From contig OX344751.2 in assembly GCA_947034885.2 (NCBI GenBank), positions 38,221,082 to 38,285,081 of the forward strand: DNA of 64,000 nt. The letters run 5' to 3'. Positions 47,250 through 58,999 of the stretch are shown piece after piece (the first letter of the stretch is position 1; each line of letters starts with the position of its first letter). Origin of the DNA: Thuidium tamariscinum. Its lineage: Eukaryota > Streptophyta > Bryopsida > Hypnales > Thuidiaceae. The notes beneath the pieces were generated by a model. That model was not told the DNA's origin and did no database searches. It saw nothing but the letters and a program-made list of their open reading frames with translations. Made by a program: the position numbers and the translations under genes.

Positions 47250-49876
47250 ATGGATCCCACGAAGGGTTATGATGCGATTGGCTATGCAGCCTTCGACCCA
47301 CAAGGCGAGCTCAAGCCCTTCAAATTCAAGCGCAGGTGATTCTTTTCACACCACCACTTGACTGATTCCTAAAGGACCAAGAAGGGATTATGTTTCTATT
47401 TTAGCAGATTTGAGCAGGCATATGGGGACTCTATTTTGTCAAATTTCGTTTATTTTCTTGACCAGCACATCCGTTATTCTGGTGATATCAGATTTGGCCC
47501 CATCGGAATTCTGTATCTCACAATCGAATTGGTCGTTTATGAGCACGAAAAGTTGGTCCGTTTTAAGGGTCCGCTTGATTTGTGTCTTGATGCATGGCAA
47601 CATTTTGCCTTCCCTTCTCTCTTGCGTGATTTTGATTCATAATGTAGCCAAAGCACACGTCTTCCTTCCAAGTGTTGGCAAATCAATTTGACGTTGGCTG
47701 ATTTGGTTGCTTCTCGCAGATTTCCGGGGCCTGAGGATGTTGTCCTGGACGTGACCCACTGTGGTATCTGCTTTGCGGAGCTCGTGTGGACTAGGAACTA
47801 CCTCGGTGATGTGCAGTATCCCGTGGTTCCAGGGTAATTTCTCGTCCTCAGTATTGATTTCTCATCCAGAAATGCAGCGGTGTTGATTGCAAAGCTTACG
47901 AAAGATTCACATCGCGTAAATGTGCTCGGAAACCCATCAATACTCCATTGTCAGCGTTTGAAATGCTGTGACTGAATTTTGTGGCAGGCATGAAGTGGTT
48001 GGAGTGGTGAAGGAGGTGGGAAAGAATGTCACCAGATTCAAACCAGGCGACCGTGTGGGCGTTGGATATTACGTGACGTCGTGTAAATCCTGTGAGCTTT
48101 GCGAAGAGAGACAAGAGAATTACTGTGACGGATCTGTCCGCCAGTTCAATCAAGAAGACGCTGACAAGACCATTACTCGTGGTGGATTCTCCAACCTCCA
48201 AGTTACCGATGAGAGGTACAAACGTACAAAGACTTCAGTTTCCTATTGAATGAACCGATATCCAGGGTTGGGTAATCCCTAAAGGACGATGAGGGCCCAC
48301 ATTAGGACTCTTGCTTTCTGCAGCTTTAAGTAGACCATTTGGGGATCATGTTTTGTCCTATTTTATTCATTTACCGACCAACACAAGCAATGTTCTTCTC
48401 TGATTCTGTTGAGATAGAATTTGGCCTCATCTCAGTAATACTTTTCACAATCCGATCATTCAAATCGGTCATTTTCAAACCATAAATCCTTGCTTCTTTA
48501 GGGGTTAACTTGCTAAACCCTAAACACTCATCAGTTTTAGGAACGTACTTCGACGGTCTTTTAATTTGACAATACCTTCCTACTTTGTGCAGGTACGTGG
48601 TGCACGTCCCGGATGCGCTGACTCTGGAAAACGCAGCGCCGCTTCTGTGTGCGGGCATCACAGTGTTCAGCCCCTTGAAGAAGAATGGGTGCTTGCATGG
48701 TGGGAAGAAGGTGGGCGTCAGCGGGTTGGGAGGCCTGGGGCACTTGGCTGTCAAGTTCGCCAAGGCGATGGGCAACCATGTGACAGTTTTCAGCACAACT
48801 CCGTCCAAGAAGGAAGAAGCACTTAAAGAACTTGGTGCTGATGCATTCTTGATCAGCAAAGATCAAGATGCAATTAAGGTGCGCAACCTTGAACTGATTG
48901 CAAACTCTGATTTCTTGATGTCAGTTCATATGCGTGGTCGTTTCGAGTGGATTGATCTTCTGCAGAAAAAACAAAACTGGTATGTGGACCTTCTCATTGC
49001 AAGTCGATTTTGTGAGAATTTGACTCCGGAATGCTTGATGTTTGTATGAGTATCAGGCAGCAGCAAGGAGCATAGACCTTGTGATTGATTGTGCAGCTGG
49101 AGCTCACCCCATTGACCCTTTCCTGTCCACTTTGAAGCACGGAGGTACACTGGCTCTAGTTGGCGTACCCCCGGAGTTGAAACTAACCCCGCACTATCTT
49201 GTCATGGGTAAGTGTTCATTTTTCAGAGTTCAATTGGGCTTGATGGTAGAGGATTTTATTTGCCTCTGAGCATTTTAATTTATGTAAGCGAGTGATTTTT
49301 GGGAGTTCATTGTAGAGCTCTTGAGCGATCACATTGTGTGCAAGATGTTGAGCTCAGTTTGCCACCGTCTGAATTTCTCATTCAGTCATTCAATGAAAGC
49401 TGAAAGGGCAGTACTCTCCCCCTATTTTCCATTCAAAGATCTGTGGCACTTAAAGTTTGCCAGATCGTCCATACCTCGCTTGCTAAATGAAGGCTACCCA
49501 ATTATAATGCGTATGAGTAGCTGAGTTGCTGCTCGTGACAGGGGTTCTTTCAACAGCAGACGAGATCAGAGTCCCAACTGTTTTAGTTTCCTCTGGCTCG
49601 GTGATCCACTACGTCGTAGCAACAAATTCCATCCATCGCCAATGTGTGTATACTGACTATGGCCATGGACGTGCAGGGAGGTTGAGTTTGCAGGGCAGCA
49701 TCACGGGCGGCACTCTGGAGATTCAAGAGATGCTGAACTTCGCAGCTGAGAAGAATGTACAGGCAATGATCGAGAAGATCCCTATTGATTACGTGAACCA
49801 AGCTCTGGCTCGCCTGGAGAAGAACGATGTCCGTTACCGTTTTGTTGTCGATATTGAGAACTCACTCAAACCATGA
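47250..49876 (+). CDS. cinnamyl-alcohol-dehydrogenase-like Zn alcohol dehydrogenase, 6 exons
   Basis: Medium-chain, zinc- and NADP(H)-dependent alcohol dehydrogenase of the CAD family, which interconverts hydroxycinnamyl aldehydes and alcohols; nearest in style to Arabidopsis CAD1-type proteins. Cytosolic, no signal. Exons 47250-47335, 47720-47833, 47988-48215, 48593-48878, 49057-49207, 49677-49876; all GT-AG, 354 residues, usual length. Catalytic zinc ligands C43 (THCGIC), H68-E69 (PGHEVVG) and C162 (PLLCAGIT) are present. The structural zinc Cys quartet is C99, C102, C105, C113. The dinucleotide motif is GLGGLGHLAVKFAKAMG (from residue 187). After C46 it reads FAELVWTRN instead of the CHSD or CYAD usual in CADs, so substrate preference may differ from lignin-type CADs. 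Ends DVRYRFVVDIENSLKP, a typical CAD tail. Introns 1 and 3 share a diverged repeat. Confidence 0.93.
47346..48500 (+). repeat. diverged duplicate segments in CAD-like introns 1 and 3
   Basis: About 230 bp of intron 1 (47366-47600: CCTAAAGGACCAAGA, ATTTTGTCAAATTTCGTTTA, GATTTGGCCCCATC, TCACAATCGAATTGGTC) aligns with intron 3 (48275-48480: CCCTAAAGGACGATGA, TTTTGTCCTATTTTATTCAT, AATTTGGCCTCATC, TCACAATCCGATCATTC). Same orientation, clearly diverged. Either a small dispersed repeat or an old intragenic duplication. Confidence 0.65.
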
Positions 49877-51554
49877 TCACTCAAGTTTGCTGGCAGCTCG
49901 AGCAACATGATGGAGATGGACTGGAGATTGGAATCCCTTCCCGTGTGCAGACAGAGTATCTGTGATTTGAGAACCACTTTTCTGCGTATAGATCACATCC
50001 TTTGACAACGTCCTAGTAGAAGTGTGAGGTTGCACAGTTAACTCTAGTCCCTCTCTTAGATAGGCGATTTTTGTATCCACGAATTGTGCCAAGGTCCGTG
50101 CATTGTTCTTCAAAAAATCGTACCACATTTACAAATGCTGATGGTCAATGTGTAGGTAATTTTATCTGTTATGTCGGTGCCTCAGTATTGGGTGTCAGCA
50201 CGATGATGAATTGTCGGCGACCAACAAGGATGGTTACGTGTGTGGGAGAAGCCAGAAGCTGTAGGCGGAGAGACCAAAGGAAAGACCAAAGCTTGAAATG
50301 AGGCTGGCGTGGCTTTGTCATTTGGTGGCCTTGATTTCTGACCGGATGTAAACATTGTAGAGTGTGGGTGTTGTTCTTGCTGTGAGTGAGCTTTCTGCAT
50401 TCCGTGAATATGAAGTCTCTGAGGCTCGCTCTAGTCTGATTTTGCTTTACTGCCGTCGTAGTATCAGTGAAATGAAGTCGTGCATAGTTCATCTGTCGGA
50501 CCGAAGTGCAAGCTATTGATTGACATAAAGCATTTTGTTAGCCATATTATACACTGCGTTGGGGAAATCTTTGTATGTCATCCCTTGAATGTTACTCTGT
50601 ATTGTAGAATCATCGGTTTTGGTGTTTCGCACTGTACAATGCTTAGTATTCGCGTCTTCGCTTTTGTAAGTTTTAAATTGCCGATTCCTCAAGATCTGCA
50701 AGTTCTTTTGTACGTTGAATGTACGGTGTTAAGTAATTTGGCAGATGGATCTGGGAATCTCTGTTGAAGGTGTAGACTAACAAAATGCTCACAATCAATA
50801 ATTTGCATAACTATTACAGTAAATAAATGTTCACCATTTGAATTCATATTTGGAATTGAAGACCTTGAAAAAATGAAGAGAGAGTCACTAAACCCTTCCT
50901 TGCCTAGGATGCCAGGGGTGAAATTTTGACTGAGCATCTGCACCCTTGTCCTCAAGAATACCTTATTACTCTTCAAATGGGGATCTTTAAATGGGGATGA
51001 TGAGGGTTGCGAGCCCCCTACATTATTCTCTTGACATTCAATCCAAGCGTATCAAGCGATACCTTCAATGTCTCGCCTTCGCTAGCACGGCAATTTGGAA
51101 GTCCGCGTTGGTTCGATCACGCTGTCCGGACCAGAACGGCATTGTTTTCTTTCAAAGTAGTATATTGCAAAGAAACTCTCCAGGAGCTGTCAGACCTAGC
51201 AAGAGTCTAAGGTCCCGTGCAGACTCAGATTTCACGACTGGTAACATAGACTCTGGCATTTCACAAGAGCAAATAAGCCAGGTTTTGTCTGAAGTGGATT
51301 GTGTGGATTCTGCAAGCTCTGTTTGTTAGCTAATATGGATTTCTCGTGTCCTCTTAATGAAGAGCGTTTGTGTTGCAAACCTCGCCGTACATCAGAGACT
51401 CGCTCTGGCCATTGGGACTTCTGATATCACGCCTCGAGACTAGTTATGTGCACCCAGTACCAAGAACACATTGTTGTAGAACTTTGGATGCTTTTAGCCA
51501 TATTTGAAATAGTGGGCACTTCGGAATCCTCAAGGCGGAGGGATCCTAATTAGC
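49877..51554. other. CAD-like 3' flank and unassigned ORFs
   Basis: No recognisable gene. The largest frame (50991-51329, plus strand, 112 codons, ending SQVLSEVDCVDSASSVC) looks moderately coding-like, but I know no homologue and see no gene model around it. Confidence 0.3.
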
Positions 51555-52811
51555 CATGCTGGAGACGCTCAACTTTGGCGTCAAGAACATACCTCTCAAG
51601 ATGGAGGTTTTATCTTCGTATGCCACTGCGTGCACACTCATGTTGTCTGGATTTGTGGGGAGTCTTAACGAAGAAGGTCAATTGCTGCTCAAGTAGAAGC
51701 AAGAGTCCTCGGAGGATACAGACAACTGCTTGAGCAACTGGAATGTCTCGGACCCCACTCCTTGTCCCTGGAACGATGTGAAATGCACACAGGGTTCTGA
51801 ACCTGAGGTGAACCTTCATTGGCGGGGAATTACCAACAAACCGCCTTTTAAACCTGCAGCAACTGCAGACGCTGGATCGAACGCATGCGAACATCGAGGG
51901 CACCGTGGTGACCAGATTTGACGAGCTTCAGGAGCGAGTCCTGCGCCTTGCAAAGAACCACGTTGAAGGCCAGATGCCACAGTTCATTCTTTCGCTCACG
52001 AAGCTTGAGGAATTGACTCTGTCCCTGGAACGGTACACTTGTCTTCACGATTCCAAATCTGAAGGTTTTATCGTTAGGTTCAGACTTGAATTGGACGCCC
52101 TGGACATGGTGCCATGGCCAGAGGATTTTGAGTCTTTGGGAGAGCATGGAGGATCTTCGACTTGAGGGTGTGAAGTTTCCATAAGCTTTAATTGCCACAG
52201 GGATCGATCTTGAAGATGACCAAGTTGAGAACGCTCCATCTCGATTGGTGCAACATCATGGGTCCCATTCCATGTACCTGCAGAATCTGACACGTTTGTA
52301 AGAATTAAATCTGGTAAATAACACGCTCACGGGCCACATTCTAGACAATTGTGTTCGGAAGCACGCCGAACTTGACCACATTGGTACAATGTAATAACCA
52401 GTTTGCCTGGACCTCTTCCAGATTCTTTGTTCTAGTGCAGAAATCTCAGTGGTTTCCTTGCATTTAATAATGGCATCAGCGGGGATTTGGTAGTGGCTTG
52501 AGGGACAGCATGGTCTGGTTTGATCTCAAGTGGGTTTAACATCTTGGATCTTCAGTGGAGAGATTCTATCTAGTTACGGAAACCTGACGCTTCTCACATA
52601 TCTTGGACTTTATGGTAATTATTTCAGTGGAGAAATTCCACTTAGCTTGGGGAATCTGTCGCTTCTCACATTAATCAATTTGCAAGCAAATAATCTGTCT
52701 GCAAAGAGTCCTCCCGAAGTCGCTGATTGGGAAGGACTAGTTGAACTTAATCTGAATAACAACCAGCTCTCTGGTGAAATCCCAAATAATCGGAGCAGTT
52801 CATGCTCATAA
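51555..52811 (+). pseudogene. leucine-rich-repeat receptor relic
   Basis: Remains of a plant LRR receptor-like protein. The first part reads as an N-terminal signal-like hydrophobic stretch (YATACTLMLSGFVGSL), then GQLLLK, an in-frame TAG, and the LRR N-cap SNWNVSDPTPCPWNDVKC. After a frameshift it continues NLQQLQTLDRTHANIEGT and LRR-like turns (LTKLEELTLSLE). A separate stretch at 52530-52811 has two good LRRs: LTYLGLYGNYFSGEIPLSLG and LVELNLNNNQLSGEIP. No transmembrane or kinase part follows. Stop codons and frameshifts mean it is dead. Confidence 0.75.
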
Positions 52812-53750
52812 AGTTGTAAATTACTCCGTATGAAATTCCGTACAACCAGCAGGCTCTCCATAAATATAATTTCAAATTTTGAATAAACATTGTTTAGGAC
52901 ATTTTGACATTCAACATTTCATACTTACAACGTGATCAGAGCAAGTCATACAAACATCAAATTTCTCCGTGAATCTTCGGATGGTCTCTAGGCTATCCTT
53001 GCTGCTGAAGCCTTGAAAGTCTTGCAAGTGGTTTTGCTCAGCAATTTTGCATTAGAAATCTTTCAATGACAACAGAAAGGTCATAACATTCAGTAGCAGC
53101 CTGTCACACTGCCTCCCAGCGGATGAAATGGTGTGGAATATTCCACACCATTCAGTAACTAAAGTTGCAAACTTCAAGAAATGTCAGATGAAATTAGGTG
53201 ATGGGGACTTCACAAAGGGAAAGGCAGTCCTTCTATGGGCTACTGAATGTTATGGTTGTATTATGTACTAGCTACACATGTGCAGTCTCTTAGTTGACAA
53301 CCATGCTTATAGAATCAAAAAATCTACCTTGGAACCAAAACATTAAACCCGCAACAGCAGGTGGATGTTCTTAAAGTCGAAAGTCTTCGACACAGAATTC
53401 TGGAGGCGAAGTTGAAGTCGTGGGCAGCAGCAGCAAGTTCTTCAGGGCAGCGAAGAAGGCGATAGGTCGCGCCTTGCCATCCCTCCGTTCAAATAAAATT
53501 GCCCGCTAACCCTGGCCCTCTACCGCCACGACTACTCCCCACGTCCCCACTCGTTCTCATGAACAGATGGGACTTCGTTATCACCGACTTCACTCACCAG
53601 TTCCAGTATGGGAGTGGCAGATCAAATTTGCGGGTGGGCCAAAGCAAATCTTCCTCGTGAGTGTGCACCAGCGGGTGGGTCCGATCACTCGAAGGCCCCC
53701 CGCTCAGAAAATCTACGCACAGCACCGCAAGCTCATGTGAGTGTCAAAAT
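52812..53750. other. intergenic, nothing recognised
   Basis: No coding or repeat structure recognised. Confidence 0.45.
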
Positions 53751-54000
53751 GGCGCTTGTAGTAACGTTCGCCAGTTTCACGGAACTGACGTTACAGCATT
53801 CAAGCTAGCTACCATCGGTAGGCTGAAATTGAGCTCAAAATTAATGCTGTTCTGGTAGTCCGTCCGTTGCTCATCTACCCGTCCGCCAACAAGCTGCAGA
53901 AAGAAGTCAGTGCTCCACGGTTGAGTCATCTCGAGATTCAACTCGGTTGAAATCCTAGCTTGCAATATCGGTGCGATGCACAAGGTTGTGAGTGTAATTC
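53751..54000 (-). pseudogene. basic secretory protein 3'-end fragment, copy 1
   Basis: On the minus strand 53955-53830 reads ELNLEMTQPWSTDFFLQLVG followed by VDEQRTDYQNSI, a diverged copy of DLNLKMAQPWSNDFFRQIVG and VDELWTEYQKSI at the C-terminus of the gene at 54647-55396. No catalytic region is present. The unit with its downstream flank (GACGTTAC, GAGCTC, GCACAAGG) recurs at about 54080 and 54410. Confidence 0.85.
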
Positions 54001-54077
54001 AATTGGGAATAAATTTGAACTTCGAGCTATCATCACGACAAGCGAATTCAAATGTCAAACTGGCCCATCCAGTTTCA

Positions 54078-54320
54078 CGAAATTGACGTTACACCATCCT
54101 TATTTACAATTGCCGAATCCTAGCTAGCAAAAAACAGTAGGCTGAGGATGATCTCAATTGTTGTTCCGGTACTCCGTCCATAGCTCATGCATTGACCCCT
54201 CTGTCAACATGTTGCCGAGAGAAGTCGTTGTTCCACGGGCCATGGCTGCACCACCTTCAGATTCAACTCGACTGAAATCCTAGCTTGCAGTAGTGGTGAT
54301 GCACAAGGTGTGAGAGAAAT
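54078..54320 (-). pseudogene. basic secretory protein 3'-end fragment, copy 2
   Basis: The minus strand 54270-54150 reads in broken frames MARGTTTSLGNMLTEGSM and HELWTEYRNNN, again a copy of the gene's last exon portion with frameshifts. The spacing to its neighbours is about 300 and 330 bp. Confidence 0.8.
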
Positions 54321-54500
54321 GGAATTTTGAAAATTCATTTGAACGTCTATCAGCACACAGTAAGCGTCCAAATGGCGCATGGAATATCTGTGAACGCGAA
54401 TTCCACAGAATTGACGTCATTACATTCTTATTTAAAATTTCCAAATCCTAGCTGGCTAACAACATGCAGTAGAGGCTGAAAATGAGCTCAAATGCTTTTA

Positions 54501-54688
54501 TGGCCAATTTCGTTAAAATGGCGGTATTCCAAATGCCATTTTTCAGACCGCAAAGTCTGAACTGAAAATTGATATCTAACACGGTTATAGATTTTCATAC
54601 ATCTATGACTTATATAGATTTCCAAAATCTATGACAGATTTAGATTTCAGATCACGCGTTCTGAAACATCTTGGACAGATATGGATTT
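54501..54688. mobile_element. family B repeat, truncated copy within the BSP gene 3' end
   Basis: TGGCCAATTTCGTTAAAATG at 54501 and the following 185 bp match 21174-21360, including the AAATCTATGA units. The right terminus is missing: homology stops at about 54688, where the secretory-protein coding sequence resumes. The repeat overlaps the last dozen codons and the stop of that gene. Confidence 0.8.
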
Positions 54689-55396
54689 CTGGTACTCCGT
54701 CCAGAGCTCATCGACCCCTTTGCCTACAATCTGCCGGAAGAAGTCATTGCTCCACGGCTGCGCCATCTTGAGATTGAGGTCGTTCACGAACCCGGGCTTC
54801 TTATTTTTCGCAATCCAATCCAGAAAGTACGCCGTCGTAGTGTATCCGTCATACCAGTTGCCCCCTTTCGCTCGCGGCCCCCACCCGGAAGACGGAAACC
54901 CCGCGGTGAGTCTCACCCAGTCCGCCACACCTTCGATGGTGCCCGTGAAGTACTTGTCCGTCCCGTACGCACCATTGTTGTTCTGCCAGACGTGCGTCAT
55001 CTCGTGGTACAGCACGCCCTCGATCTCGAAGTGCATCTTGGCGGGGTCGGCGGGCTGCGATGCCACGTAGTCCGACGAGAGCTCGATCTCGGAGCCGCCC
55101 GTCTGCGCCACCCCGGCAAAGCTGTCCACCGTGAGCGTGACGGTGGGGATGGCCTTGGGCCGGCTCTTAGAGAAGGCTCTCTGGATGTACGTCGTGGCGT
55201 CTTGGAGGACCCGGACCGCGTCGCTGAATTGCTGGGAGAAGCGCAAGCCGCCCGGCGTGTTGATACTCTTGATATTCACCACAAAGTTTGTCGCGGAGGA
55301 AGGCTGCACCAGAGCCCCAAAGAGAACCACCCACACCACCACGCAAGATGCAAGCGATCTCCGGGACATGCTTGATTCTGCCATGGCCACCCGCAT
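54647..55396 (-). CDS. plant basic secretory protein (BSP family, zinc-metalloprotease-like)
   Basis: Secreted protein of the plant basic secretory protein family (Pfam PF04450), apoplastic and often linked to defence. Single exon, 249 residues from the ATG at 55396; an alternative Met is 4 codons downstream. An upstream in-frame extension begins with TTG and is not needed. The signal peptide hydrophobic core is LASCVVVWVVLFGALVQPSSA, cleaved before TNFVV. The putative zinc site HEMTHVWQ (HExxH) is followed by GTIEGVADWVRLTAG, both hallmarks of the family. The C-terminal region is YTTTAYFLDWIAKNKKPGFV, then MAQPWSNDFFRQIVGKGVDE and LWTEYQK. The final SISVQDVSERVI and the stop are encoded by the family B repeat, not by ancestral BSP sequence. 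Confidence 0.9.
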   Translation of the reverse strand: MRVAMAESSMSRRSLASCVVVWVVLFGALVQPSSATNFVVNIKSINTPGGLRFSQQFSDAVRVLQDATTYIQRAFSKSRPKAIPTVTLTVDSFAGVAQTGGSEIELSSDYVASQPADPAKMHFEIEGVLYHEMTHVWQNNNGAYGTDKYFTGTIEGVADWVRLTAGFPSSGWGPRAKGGNWYDGYTTTAYFLDWIAKNKKPGFVNDLNLKMAQPWSNDFFRQIVGKGVDELWTEYQKSISVQDVSERVI

Positions 55397-55555
55397 AGCC
55401 GATCCTGCTCGATTTCGATCAGACTGAGCGATGAATACGCGCAAAAGGGGACGTGCGATCTGTGAAGACGAACCCAAGTATCCACAAGTTCCAATAGATC
55501 TCTGTCAGACAAGTGAGCGATGTGCATGATCGATGTTTGGAGTGCACCCAAAGGC

Positions 55556-55570
55556 TGGTACTTATACTTT
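55556..55570 (-). promoter_or_regulatory. candidate TATA box of the BSP gene
   Basis: The minus strand reads AAAGTATAAGTACCAG about 160-170 bp upstream of the start codon, a plausible TATA-like element with room for a 5' leader of about 130 nt. No other support. Confidence 0.3.
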
Positions 55571-55809
55571 CCTTGCAAATTCTTTATGATTTTTGAGGAA
55601 CCCACGGAGGAACTTAACTTCGTTGGCGGAAGGAGTGTCGCATTCCTTGCAATTTCAGATTGTTGGAAGTGTATACGTGGCCCTGGACCGAATGACTTGT
55701 GAATGATAACAGACAGTTGACGTACTACCGCACCTGAGTGGTGGATCGAAATCGATCCACGGCAGACGAAATCATGAAGGTTTACAGTGGAAACACCCAA
55801 AACCGTGCA

Positions 55810-58060
55810 AATAAGGAATTCAGCATAGTTGGAGGCAGTGTTTTCTAAAAATTACATTTTTCTAGTATTAGCGAGTGAAAATCATGAATATTCAAAAAAA
55901 AAAAAAATTTCCGATACAGTATGTAATTTCTATAAATTTTCAAAGTATTGGCTCCCTAGACCTAGGGAATCGTCTAATAGGTGCCCCAGAACTGAACCCT
56001 ACAAAAATCAGCATTCATCTAACCAGATTTTCCTATGTGTCCTTCAATTGTGTCAGCTAATTATAATTACACATGTGGCGAACACATTAAGAAAAGTCTA
56101 CTGACACAATTGGGTGAATCTATGGTCCGTTCCAAGGAACATGTACGAGAATGGGTGTTTTGCCCTTAGGCCGATTTGGGGCAATTTTGAGCGGATGTCG
56201 ATTCAGCGTTGGGCTTCAACAGATCAGGGAGGGACATCTGCGTCTTACTTGTTTCGATAAATTAATTATTTGTGGGAAACCTACAGCAAGTACTAACTTG
56301 CGGTGAGCTGAAGTCAACACAGTTGCGCCAAGTAAGTTTGTTGTCCATAGGAGAGGGGTTGCAGTAGTATTTGAAGCGGTAGAAGGCCAGCTGGTGTCCA
56401 TTTGGACAGTTTGACTTACTGGATTTGCAAGAATTTTTGTACATAAGAATGGTGAACAAGGGAAAAATCTTTGGACATCGTAGATTTTTTGGTCAACTCA
56501 TTTTTGGGTTAACTGATTTACGCAAAACAGATGCATTGTGGATGGTTTGTTCAAATAATCAATTTCTTTTGGACAAATACATGCAATGCTCATCACTCAA
56601 TCTAACGATATTGATTTCTTCAAATCAATAACATTTTTTAGCCTACGCTTAGTTAAAATTGTCATTCTGTAATTAATGAACCTTTTGTCTTTAAGGAATT
56701 AATAGGATATGAAGGAGTCTTTGACAAACCCATTGCAACTTGCAACTTGTTGTAAGTGGTACATTTTTGTTTAATTTTTCAAAGTTTCTATGAATATAAT
56801 ATATATAGTAACAAATTGGTTATAGTGTGATCCTTTAATGAAATTAGCCAAAACATTCTTACAGTAATAAACAACCTGAATACAAATGTGAAATGTTTTC
56901 ATTCAAACAACCATACCATAAGTATAAATGGATGAAATCCAAAAGTATACACATGAAAATTATAGAGCACAACATACGACACATTATCATGGAAGTTTAA
57001 AGACAAAATAAGTTGTGATTTGAAAAAAAATTAATTCCAAAGTTTGCTATGTCTAAAACTCAATTTTGTTCAGATGGTTTGGCTTTACTTTATCTTTTGT
57101 CAATTCTTTCTTAAAACTCAAAAAAAAAATTTGTGCCTTAGCATGTTGGTATTCATCATTTTTTATTGTTGTATACAAAAATGAAGGAAAATTCACATTA
57201 ATAGAATTTAAAATATTAACAATTTAACAAACATGCAAATGATGTTGGTTCTCACAAAATTTGACAATTTTTTGGGAACTAAGAGCATAGAATTGCATTA
57301 GCCATTGTAAGGAGAATATAGGTTGCAAAGTAGACCATTGTTATATCTAAATGCCCTTGTATTTGAAATATTTGTTAAATTGGGCAATGTCTACAATTTA
57401 TATTTTACAATTGTATAATGCATTTAAAATTCAACTTTTGTGTTGGAAGACTAGGATTCATGATGCATATAATTCATCCGAAAAATTCCAAGAAAATCCA
57501 TCATCATTGTTAGTATCATCAAAAAAAATAAAAATTGCCTAAATTTCATTGGCATTCAAAAAATTAGCAATTTTTTGACAATTTTTTAAGTATTTAATAA
57601 TTAATTTAAAATAATTTAAAATAACACAATCTGGCATGGCCCAAAAACTTGCAATCTTCTAAATGCTGAGAAAACATCTAATGGGTCTTCTAAAAGCCAA
57701 GAAATCCTCTTGTGTTTAGAGACCCTAATTAATTCAAGAGACACGGTTGCAATCTATTATTTTTCAACAAATTTAGCACTAGGATCTTTTATTTGACTTG
57801 TTCAAGTGCATTTTTTCAAAGTTTTAGAATAAATGTACCCACCAATTGCAAGTTCAATGTGTTTAAACTTCAAAATGTAGGATTTTCTAGCCTTTTATAA
57901 GTTGAACTTGCGTCTTTCAACACTTTTGGAAAAAACAAAACATATATGTCCTATAAAATATGCATTTTAGAGAATATATTGGGAAAAAATTCAATAGAAA
58001 AAAACTTTTATATTATCTCAAAAAAATTATAAAGTAAAAGCCTTGATATTTGGTGCTAAA
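55810..58060. other. intergenic, AT-rich
   Basis: No gene recognised; short frames only. 57640-57720 carries a faint resemblance to a family A MITE end (AAATCCTCTTG). Confidence 0.5.
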
Positions 58061-58064
58061 AAAA

Positions 58065-58989
58065 CCCTAAAGCACTAATAACTTTCACAAGAAATTGAGG
58101 ACTTCTAACTGTAATGGTTAGGATGTTCTAGTAAAGAATACATCTCATATTCATTAGTATGCTAAATTGGGCAACATAGCAATTTTAGATAGGTACATGT
58201 AACTAGAAATTTTCATGTTTCAAGCCCAAACTTTAACATAAGATGTGAACAAAAAATATCTTTTATATATACTAAAATTCATGACATTTGGAAATACGAG
58301 TCAAAAGTTATGTTCCAATACGTAATGTTTTTGTAAATAGGCAATTGGATAGATTAAAAAAATCACTTCTTTCAAAAACAGAAATTTGAAACTAGTATTC
58401 TAGATTTATGTATATGTGCAAAGCCTTTGATCATTCCATTATGATCAATGAGTTGAAAGTTACAAGGAGTTTTTGTTTGTAAGCAGTTATCGATTCTCTT
58501 TTCTAAAATAAACTTTGAAGTCTTTTATTTTACTCAGTTTTCAATATCTTTTGGAAAAAAAATTCTTAAAAATATAGTATTTTGAATCATTCTCTACTTT
58601 TCTCTACTTTGTTACTATTATTTCATATAGGTTATACAATTTCAAATGATTTCAAATTTATCAACCATGTAGCCAACTTGCCTCAAAGAACAAATTTAAA
58701 GAAGCCCCACCATTTTGAACATTTTTTCATACAAATGTGAGTTTATAAGTGTAATGCTAAATTTTTGCTAAGCCAAAAAGAGGATTTTTATCAATTCAAA
58801 AGCTCATATTTTGCAATCCATGCGGTAGAAATTTATGGAATTTTATCCACATATTCTCAAGTTAGCAGACCACAAGATCTTATAGTTATACATGTCCAAA
58901 AACATTTTTTTCCCAAAATTTGGTACTTGTACTACAAATGATAGTTTTGAAGTGTTTTTGATGAAAACATAGCCAGGGATCCTAAGGGA
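58065..58989 (-). mobile_element. TTAA-type element, copy 2, inverted and diverged
   Basis: The minus strand from 58989 reads TCCCTTAGGATCCCTGGCTA, aligning with CCCCTAAAGGTTTTTGACTA of 37865-38806, and homology is clear to about 58360 (e.g. CATTGATCATAATGGAATGAT). TTAA at 58990-58993 is preserved. The other end (AAACCCTAAAGC at 58062) is degraded. Confidence 0.55.
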
Positions 58990-58999
58990 TTAATGATAA

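Noticed and set aside
54671..55375. 234-codon open frame on the plus strand
   Set aside because: It lies antisense to the BSP gene; Arg/His/Pro-rich composition typical of a mirror frame.
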